From Clostridiaceae bacterium OM02-2AC (GTDB lineage Bacteria; Bacillota_I; Bacilli_A; Erysipelotrichales; Erysipelotrichaceae): DNA of 64,000 nucleotides. The stretch is from assembly GCA_003481775.1 (NCBI GenBank), contig QULU01000003.1:58716-122715 (forward strand). Direction: 5' to 3'. Made by a program: the position numbers and the translations under genes. A model generated the notes under the pieces. The model was not told the DNA's origin. It was given only the letters and a program-made list of their open reading frames with translations, and made no database searches. Position 1 is the stretch's first letter. The number at the start of each line of letters is the position of its first letter. Below are positions 58,156 to 64,000 of this stretch, piece by piece.

Positions 58156-59319
58156 ATGAAGAAACAGCTGAAGCATTATCTACAGGAGCATATAGAGGAA
58201 TATAAATATCTTGTACATGATTTATATGAACACCCGGAAATCGGAAATCAGGAATTTCGGTCCATGCGTGTCCTGTGTAAGCTGCTGCAAAAAGAGGGAT
58301 TTGAAGTAACGGAGGAATACGTGGTACCTACCGGTTTTCTGGCAGTGTGGAAAAGCGAAAAGCCGGGGCCTGTCATAGCCTATATGTGTGAATATGATGC
58401 TTTGCCGGAGGTCGGACATGGCTGTGGTCACAATCTGATAGCGGGAATGTCGCTGGCAGCCGGCTGTGCATTAAAAAGCATACTGTCAGCGATTGGAGGA
58501 GAGGTGCGCGTTATTGGTACGCCGGCAGAAGAAAACTTCGGAGGGAAGGTTTCCATGGCTGCTGCACATGTGTTTGATGATGTGGATGCAGCGTTGATGC
58601 TGCACCCGGACACAAAGAATTCTCTGGGGGGAAGAACGCTTGCCATCTATCCGCTGCGTTTTGAATTTTTTGGGCAGAATGCGCATGCCTGTACACCGCA
58701 GAACGGGAAAAGTGCGCTGGATGCGGCAGTCATGAGCTATCTGTCGATCAATCTGCTGCGGCAGTTCGCAGAACCGAATACATTTATCCATGGTGTGATT
58801 GCGCATGGAGGGGAAGCCGCAAACGTCATACCTGCGTATGCGAGTCTGGAATATTATTTCCGCGGGGAAACGATGGAGTATGTAAAAGAGCTTTGTGAAA
58901 AAGCAAAAGCCTGTGTAGAAGGTGCCTGTACGATGAGCGGATGTACCAATCGTATCACCACCTATGAATGTCCGTATGATGATTGTGTTATCAACTATAC
59001 CCTTGCGGATATGCTGCAGGATGAGTACGAGGATCTCGGCTATGTATGGGAAGGTGTGGATGAGGTTGCACAGGGGAGCAGTGACGTGGGGAGTGTCAGC
59101 TATTGCTGTCCAACACTGCAGGGCTATATCAAAATTGCAGACAGCTGTGTAAATGGACATTCCCGTGAAATGGCCGCTGCCACGATATCACAGGAGGGCA
59201 GCCGGGCTCTGCTCGACGGAGCATTTGCATTAGCTGATATCGGAAGACGTTTGATCATGGAGCCTGATACCCTAAAGAAGGCTTGGAAGGAATTTAACTC
59301 CACCGTGAAAGAATCCTGA
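58156..59319 (+). CDS. M20 family metallopeptidase (PM20D2-like)
   Basis: A 387-residue zinc peptidase or amidohydrolase. Metal-binding stretches CEYDALPEVGHGCGHN near residues 79-94 and GTPAEENFGGKV near 121-132 (catalytic Glu) match the M20D group, close to PM20D2 and amidohydrolase AbgB-type enzymes. PM20D2 cleaves beta-alanyl or gamma-aminobutyryl dipeptides; related enzymes hydrolyse N-acyl amino acids. The ATG at 58156 is preceded by GAGGG; an ATG 12 bases upstream is less well placed. It is a single gene with no transporter nearby. The substrate cannot be assigned. Confidence 0.85.
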   Translation: MKKQLKHYLQEHIEEYKYLVHDLYEHPEIGNQEFRSMRVLCKLLQKEGFEVTEEYVVPTGFLAVWKSEKPGPVIAYMCEYDALPEVGHGCGHNLIAGMSLAAGCALKSILSAIGGEVRVIGTPAEENFGGKVSMAAAHVFDDVDAALMLHPDTKNSLGGRTLAIYPLRFEFFGQNAHACTPQNGKSALDAAVMSYLSINLLRQFAEPNTFIHGVIAHGGEAANVIPAYASLEYYFRGETMEYVKELCEKAKACVEGACTMSGCTNRITTYECPYDDCVINYTLADMLQDEYEDLGYVWEGVDEVAQGSSDVGSVSYCCPTLQGYIKIADSCVNGHSREMAAATISQEGSRALLDGAFALADIGRRLIMEPDTLKKAWKEFNSTVKES

Positions 59320-59790
59320 AGGTTGACTTATCGCCAGCTAAAAGCTTAAAGGGCAAGAAACCGTGCTGCAGGGGGGGAAGGCCCTCATAAAAAAGCTGGG
59401 AGACGCTTCTCCCTCCTTTGCACGTACAAGGATAGGAAGCATACAAAATACAGCGTTTGGTTCATACGGAAAACAGTATCTGTACAAAGGGTGGTATACG
59501 AAGGTTACCATGCTGTGCATAGATGCTTTTTGCATTTATAATAACGGCAGGTTAAACCAGCTTGTTTTCTTTCAATAGAAAAGAATACCTTCTATTTTTA
59601 CAACCATCTTACAGGAAATGAAGGCATCGTTTATTCTTTATTGTGCTGCCGATCGTCCTGCTTCCCTGAAAGCTGAAATTGTAATCCGAATGATTCCATA
59701 GCCATTAAAATCATATCCCCTAACCTGAACCGATGAGCAAAAGAACAGCACCTGTTTTACCTTTCTGGTGATAAACATGGAAAACTCTGG
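59320..59790. other. 470-base intergenic region without a supported gene
   Basis: The largest open frame (71 codons from 59363) lacks a ribosome binding site. GGGAGA-CGCT-TCTCCC near 59398 is a small hairpin with no T run. No rRNA, tRNA or riboswitch pattern is visible to me. Confidence 0.5.
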
Positions 59791-59796
59791 TATAAT
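59776..59796 (+). promoter_or_regulatory. Extended -10 promoter of the pullulanase gene
   Basis: TGGTATAAT ends at 59796, with a poor -35. It lies 18 bases before the start codon. Confidence 0.55.
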
Positions 59797-59813
59797 AATA
59801 CATGGTGATAAGT

Positions 59814-61952
59814 ATGCGACAGGAAAAGTATTACGAGGCGTATCTGGATGACTACGACAAGGTCATTGTATTTATGTCTAGAAACAGCTACGAGGGAGTC
59901 AGTAATAAATTCTATCTGAAGGATGATCAGGGACATCTCTTTGATCTGCACATTCAGTCTATTGAAACAACACAAAATAATTACAATAAATATACATTGG
60001 CATTATACGATCCGATTGAAATCGGTGTGGAATACCAGGTAATGCATCAGCACGCACGGGGTGTGGTGCTGGAATACAGTGGTATCGTCAAGACAGAGCG
60101 TTTTGATGAACAGTTTTTTTATGCCGGAAATGATCTTGGGTACACCTATGACAGAGATCAGACTGCATTTGCCTTATGGGCACCGACAGCCAGCAGAGTC
60201 AAATTGGAGGTCTGCAAGAACAACCGTCTGTATACGTATGAAATGAAACGGACAGACAAGGGGGTATACCGCTATACCATATTGGAAAATCTGGAGAATG
60301 CGACCTATGTTTACCTTGTCCGGGTAAACGGTGTCTGGCGGGAAAGCATTGATCCGTATGGAACCGCTTCGATTGAAAATTCACGCAGAAGTGCGGTTGT
60401 CGATTTGGATAAAATCCGCGTGCAGGACGTACCCCTGCCGAAAATGACCAGTGCCTGTGATGCCATTATCTATGAAACAAGCGTGCGCGATTTCACGATG
60501 CAGAAGGGAATCGGTGTCACAATGCCTGGAAAATTTCGTGGGTTTGTAGAGGAAAACGAAATGACAAAGCAGCAATGCAGCGGATTTTCTTATCTGAAGA
60601 CATTGGGAATCACACACATTCAGCTGATGCCGATAACGGATTTTGGCTCTGTGGATGAAAACTATCCACTGCTGCATTATAACTGGGGCTATGATCCGGT
60701 GCAGTATCGTGTTCTGGAGGGCAGTTTCAGTACCGACCCAAGCAATCCATACGGACGAATGTTTGGATTGACAAAGCTTGTGGAGGACTGCCATAAACAG
60801 GGAATCCGCGTCAATCTGGATGTGGTATTCAATCATGTATACGATAAGGATACGCACGCCTTTGAAAATACCGTGCCGAATTACTATTTTCAAATGAATG
60901 AAAACGGTGATTTCTCAAATGGTACCTATTGCGGTAATGATGTGGATTCCAGCAGGAAAATGTGTCATAAATATATCGTGGATGCCTGTACCTATCTGGT
61001 GAGAACCTATCATATTGACGGCTTTCGTTTTGATCTGATGGGAATCCTGGATGTGGCAACCATCAATGCGGTATATGAGGCCTGCACGGCACTCAATCCG
61101 GATTTCATGGTCTATGGCGAGGGCTGGGATATGCCGAGCTTTCTGGATTCCAGAAAACGTGCCAGTATTTCCAACAACGCACAGATGCCGTATGTCGCTC
61201 ATTTCTCCGATCGCTTCCGGGATGTTGTCAAGGGACGTACCAATACCAATGAGGTCAGTGTCAAAGGCTATTGCACCGGGGCAGTTTATCTGCTTGATAT
61301 CATGAAGAACTGTCTGAGCGGCAGCTGTACGAATATCGGAATGGAGCCGATGTTCACACATCCGAGAAACGCGGTCAATTATGTGGAATGCCATGACAAT
61401 ATGACATCCTGGGATAAGCTGAAGGAATGCTGCAAGGAAGACAGCAAGGAGGTACGCATTGCCCGTGCCAAAATGCTGATGGCAGCGGTTCTGCTTGCGC
61501 AGGGAATCCCTTTCATCCACTCCGGACAGGAATTTGCCCGCAGCAAGCACGGACTTCCGAACACCTATGAGGAAAGTGATGAAATAAATAAACTGGATTA
61601 TCTGCGCAGAAACCAGTATCAGGATATGGTGAATATCACAAAGGATCTGATCCGTATCCGGAAGGAGCATCCGATTCTGCGTTATTCCATGAAAGAGGAT
61701 GTGGAACAGCACGTGTCCTTTTCGGATATCGCCCAAAAGGTACTGCTGTATAAAATCAAGGACGAGCACGATGATATGGTGATTATCTTCAATCCAACAG
61801 GAGACTATTTCTCTTATGAATTTGAAGAGGCATATCCGCTGATTTATTATAACGGAGCATCTGAGGATATCCTGATTAAGAAGGTGAATATCGAGCCTTA
61901 CAGTACGATTGTATTCAGTCGAAATGACTTTTTAAAATCCATTATCCGATAA
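59814..61952 (+). CDS. Type I pullulanase
   Basis: A debranching enzyme that cuts alpha-1,6 bonds in glycogen or pullulan. The 712-residue protein has an N-terminal CBM48-type domain (about 10-210) and a GH13 barrel. The diagnostic YNWGYDP is at about residues 287-293, the nucleophile Asp in GFRFDLMG near 404-411, the Glu in VYGEGWDM near 433-440, and the Asp in ECHDNMTSWD near 528-537. No signal peptide is present, so it is cytoplasmic and would act on stored glycogen or imported dextrins. The ATG at 59814 follows GGTGAT; an upstream ATG is weaker. It completes the set with glgP and glgB. Confidence 0.95.
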   Translation: MRQEKYYEAYLDDYDKVIVFMSRNSYEGVSNKFYLKDDQGHLFDLHIQSIETTQNNYNKYTLALYDPIEIGVEYQVMHQHARGVVLEYSGIVKTERFDEQFFYAGNDLGYTYDRDQTAFALWAPTASRVKLEVCKNNRLYTYEMKRTDKGVYRYTILENLENATYVYLVRVNGVWRESIDPYGTASIENSRRSAVVDLDKIRVQDVPLPKMTSACDAIIYETSVRDFTMQKGIGVTMPGKFRGFVEENEMTKQQCSGFSYLKTLGITHIQLMPITDFGSVDENYPLLHYNWGYDPVQYRVLEGSFSTDPSNPYGRMFGLTKLVEDCHKQGIRVNLDVVFNHVYDKDTHAFENTVPNYYFQMNENGDFSNGTYCGNDVDSSRKMCHKYIVDACTYLVRTYHIDGFRFDLMGILDVATINAVYEACTALNPDFMVYGEGWDMPSFLDSRKRASISNNAQMPYVAHFSDRFRDVVKGRTNTNEVSVKGYCTGAVYLLDIMKNCLSGSCTNIGMEPMFTHPRNAVNYVECHDNMTSWDKLKECCKEDSKEVRIARAKMLMAAVLLAQGIPFIHSGQEFARSKHGLPNTYEESDEINKLDYLRRNQYQDMVNITKDLIRIRKEHPILRYSMKEDVEQHVSFSDIAQKVLLYKIKDEHDDMVIIFNPTGDYFSYEFEEAYPLIYYNGASEDILIKKVNIEPYSTIVFSRNDFLKSIIR

Positions 61953-61980
61953 TTGGAATGCAGAATGCAAGGATTCTCGT

Positions 61981-62008
61981 TTGACTTTCAAAATAAACTT
62001 GGTATAAT
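61981..62008 (+). promoter_or_regulatory. Orphan promoter next to the insertion sequence
   Basis: TTGACT (61981-61986), 16-base spacer, TATAAT (62003-62008). Transcription would start near 62015 and run straight into the insertion sequence, whose transposase is on the opposite strand. The original downstream gene has been displaced. Confidence 0.7.
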
Positions 62009-62026
62009 GGAACAGGATATTTTCCC

Positions 62027-62037
62027 GTCTTTGACAG
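62027..62037 (+). repeat. Terminal inverted repeat, left end
   Basis: GTCTTTGACAG, matched exactly by the reverse complement of 63987-63997. Confidence 0.75.
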
Positions 62038-62052
62038 TTTAAGAAAAAAATA

Positions 62053-62092
62053 ACTCAAGAAAACCCTTTAGTTAAGGGTTAATCTTGAGTTT
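62053..62092 (-). terminator. Terminator inside the insertion sequence
   Basis: ACTCAAGA...AACCCTT (62053-62069) pairs with AAGGGTT...TCTTGAGT (62074-62090) around a short loop. On the plus strand it is followed by TTTTTGG. It overlaps the transposase stop codon and would end both transposase transcription and read-in from the orphan promoter. Confidence 0.75.
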
Positions 62093-63857
62093 TTGGTTTT
62101 GCAGGTGAATATAGTAATTGATTTGCAACCTTAGACTGATGAATGATACTTCTCATCTTAGCTTTCTTGATAATCTGAGTATCTGTACGGAATCCAAATA
62201 GTACATGAAGATCATCCGTCAAATCTGTTCTTTTATAAACTGGAATGTAGCCATATGCGTCAAGTGCACATACATCCATTTTTCTCAGTGTATCTATGAT
62301 GTTCTCTGTTGTATATCTCTTGTCCAGTTTCAATTCCAGAATCCTATATATCAGCAATGCCAGAAAGCAGATTAGGAAATGGGCCTTAATCCTGTCTTCT
62401 CTCTGCAAGTATACAGGTCGTGCTTCAAAGTCCGTTTTCATTATTCTGAAACATTCTTCGATCTGCCATCTTCTCTCATTGATAGCGATGATCTCAGATA
62501 CATCTCCATCTATGTCTGTCGTAACTGCATAGAACCCGTCATACATCGCTTCTTTATCTATAGCTGCCTGGTCGAGCTGACAATATTCTTCTTCTGCCAC
62601 CTCACCATTCGCAGTAATCGCAGTCTTTTTTATAAATCTGGCTGGATCGTTAGGATTACGCCTATTCTTCTTAAGCTTTTTTCCATCATCATTGATCATC
62701 TTCATAGCGCGTTCAATCTGCCCCTGTCTTATCTTTGCTTGATAAGCCTTATATTTAGGCGAATACGTTACGATCATCGTTTCTGATAACTTCTTTGACT
62801 CGATTGGGATTTCTTTATAGTAAATAGATTTGTATACTTCAGGATCATTTTCATCCAGTTCTCTGAGGTCGATGAATTTTTCGCTCCCCTGCTTTCTGTA
62901 TTGTTTCGGATCGAGTGCTGTGATACGATCCTCTTTCTTCAACTTCTTCAATGACTGTGTGACGACATACGATCTGCCTCCCATATCATTAAACAATTTG
63001 TTATTCTGTGATCCGAGTCCGCTATCAGAACAATAAATGAATTCAGCACAGTCAAAATCACGTATGACCTTTTGTTCGAGAGGTTTCAATGTTTTCTGTT
63101 CATTCTGTTTACCAGGATGTAGGTCGAAAGCAAGTGGGAAGCCATCCGCATCCATGAAAAGTCCCATTCCTATGATTGGATTAGGACGATTCTCCTTACT
63201 TTTGCCATAAGTTTTACTCCCACTCTCCTGTTCGATTTCAAAATAATAGTTTGTACAATCATAATAAAGGACCTTGGTATTCCGTTTATGAAGGAAGTGT
63301 GAATTACGATAGATCTCAGCCTGGATATAATCTGATTCATCAGCAATAACAGAAAGCGCACGATAGACGTTTTGGAGAATGTATTTGGGCTGTTCCAGGA
63401 GCGTCTGAGCAAAAGCGTAAGAGCTCTTCTTACTAGAAGGATGAAGGATACGAGCAAAAAGCAAGTCAGATAAAATATCATACAGATTGTATTCATACTG
63501 ATGGCGTCTCTTGATATTACGGCAGATATTATCAAAGCGGAGGGAGGAAAGGATAGATTGAAGGAAAAGGTAACCACAGTTTAAAGAGCGCTGCTCATTT
63601 TTAGGGATATAGTGTGTAGGGGATAAGAGAACAGAAACGGCTTTATTTTCGTTATTGTAATTATCAGTAGCAATACGGGCCTGTTCTTTAGCCCAGGCCA
63701 TGACACCATCACGGTCAGTAGAGAGTAAAAGGGAAAGTTCAGCCAAAGTGCCCAGCCGTTTATGAACTCTGGAAGTATTTTTGCCGTTCTTATCAACAAA
63801 AGAATGGCAGATATAAAAAGTTTCAGAAGACTTCGATCGAGTAGTAGTAACTTTCAT
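62079..63857 (-). CDS. IS1634 family transposase
   Basis: A 592-residue DDE transposase of the IS4 superfamily. Acidic residues are in YYDCTNYYFE near 197-206 (first Asp), YCSDSGLGSQ near 268-277 (second Asp) and RRWQIEECFRIMK near 464-476 (Glu, YREK-like block). The ATG at 63857 is preferred over two earlier in-frame starts because AGGTGATG is correctly spaced. A TATAAT lies at 63880-63875 on the minus strand. Reading frame appears intact. Confidence 0.9.
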   Translation of the reverse strand: MKVTTTRSKSSETFYICHSFVDKNGKNTSRVHKRLGTLAELSLLLSTDRDGVMAWAKEQARIATDNYNNENKAVSVLLSPTHYIPKNEQRSLNCGYLFLQSILSSLRFDNICRNIKRRHQYEYNLYDILSDLLFARILHPSSKKSSYAFAQTLLEQPKYILQNVYRALSVIADESDYIQAEIYRNSHFLHKRNTKVLYYDCTNYYFEIEQESGSKTYGKSKENRPNPIIGMGLFMDADGFPLAFDLHPGKQNEQKTLKPLEQKVIRDFDCAEFIYCSDSGLGSQNNKLFNDMGGRSYVVTQSLKKLKKEDRITALDPKQYRKQGSEKFIDLRELDENDPEVYKSIYYKEIPIESKKLSETMIVTYSPKYKAYQAKIRQGQIERAMKMINDDGKKLKKNRRNPNDPARFIKKTAITANGEVAEEEYCQLDQAAIDKEAMYDGFYAVTTDIDGDVSEIIAINERRWQIEECFRIMKTDFEARPVYLQREDRIKAHFLICFLALLIYRILELKLDKRYTTENIIDTLRKMDVCALDAYGYIPVYKRTDLTDDLHVLFGFRTDTQIIKKAKMRSIIHQSKVANQLLYSPAKPKTQD

Positions 63858-63986
63858 AGACATCACCTACATAAATTATATCACAAATTACCAATAATTA
63901 CCATATAATAAAACGAAATATTTGACAAAATAATCATAAAAAAAGCCTTTGATAAAAAGCTTTAGAAGATGTTGGCTATATATAGT

Positions 63987-63997
63987 CTGTCAAAGAC
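63987..63997 (-). repeat. Terminal inverted repeat, right end
   Basis: CTGTCAAAGAC on the plus strand, the exact reverse complement of the left end. Confidence 0.75.
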
Positions 63998-64000
63998 CCG

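Larger units (their letters stand above)
62027..63997 (-). mobile_element. IS1634-like insertion sequence
   Basis: The element runs from the inverted repeat GTCTTTGACAG (62027-62037) to CTGTCAAAGAC (63987-63997), about 1.97 kb with one transposase. CCCG occurs immediately outside or at both ends (62024-62027 and 63997-64000), so the target duplication may be a short CCCG. The window ends at 64000 and no more flank can be seen. The ends and an intact transposase suggest a complete, possibly active copy. Confidence 0.85.

Noticed and set aside
59363..59578. 71-codon open frame before the pullulanase gene
   Set aside because: No site for translation start and no domain; likely chance.
1..64000. 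CRISPR arrays, tRNA or rRNA genes
   Set aside because: No regularly spaced repeats and no recognisable tRNA or rRNA sequence were seen on reading both strands.

Overview
The window looks like a chromosomal segment of a low-to-moderate GC Firmicute. Gene content (ftsEX-ctp synteny, DUF969/DUF979 next to pcp, wall teichoic acid genes, Gram-positive signal peptides and purine-rich ribosome binding sites) suggests an Erysipelotrichales-type organism such as a relative of [Clostridium] innocuum. That placement is an inference from gene content; no rRNA is present to confirm it.

Region 1 (about 1-19.6 kb) is mainly housekeeping and central metabolism: ftsE-ftsX, a ctp-uvrB-AI-2E exporter operon, yaaA, a four-gene 5-oxoproline cluster (DUF969, DUF979, pcp, gamma-glutamylcyclotransferase-like), a DUF523 protein, ptsH (HPr), nagB, a phosphoglucomutase, glgB, gpsA and a membrane-anchored PIG-L deacetylase. 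A complete transcription unit for a 27-residue membrane peptide lies on the minus strand between the mutase and glgB.

Region 2 (19.7-38.5 kb) is a cell-envelope region. It encodes a secreted metallo-beta-lactamase-fold protein with wall-binding repeats, the teichoic acid exporter TagGH, TagD, and three CDP-glycerol glycerophosphotransferases, two of them fused to a GT2 glycosyltransferase. A three-part teichoic acid glycosylation set follows (YfhO-like, GtrA, CsbB/GtrB-like GT2), with an OmpR-type two-component system inside it. A direct repeat TTAAGA-N4-TTAAGA (10-bp period) precedes yfhO, the two-component operon, the gtrA operon and the next cluster, so the region may be one regulon.

Region 3 (38.6-43.9 kb) holds a small secreted DUF2712-like protein, three polytopic membrane proteins, an ABC ATPase and three paralogous membrane-anchored proteins. 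It resembles a bacteriocin-like or peptide-sensing ABC cluster of unknown function.

Region 4 (44.0-55.3 kb) is the main accessory find: an XRE repressor and ImmA-type peptidase diverging from an ArpU-like activator and a complete non-contractile phage tail plus lysis module (terminator, tube, G/GT chaperone with an A AAA AAG -1 frameshift site, tape measure, distal tail, tail-tip protein, fibre, holin, CHAP endolysin). There is no integrase, replication, terminase, portal or capsid gene. This is the layout of an F-type tailocin such as the Listeria monocin. The fibre gene carries an in-frame TGA stop.

Region 5 (55.6-64 kb) returns to glycogen metabolism (glgP, type I pullulanase) with an M20 peptidase. 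It ends in a complete IS1634-type insertion sequence, inserted just downstream of a promoter whose gene is no longer adjacent. Together pgm, glgB, glgP and pullulanase would build and break down branched alpha-glucan; glgC and glgA are not in the window.
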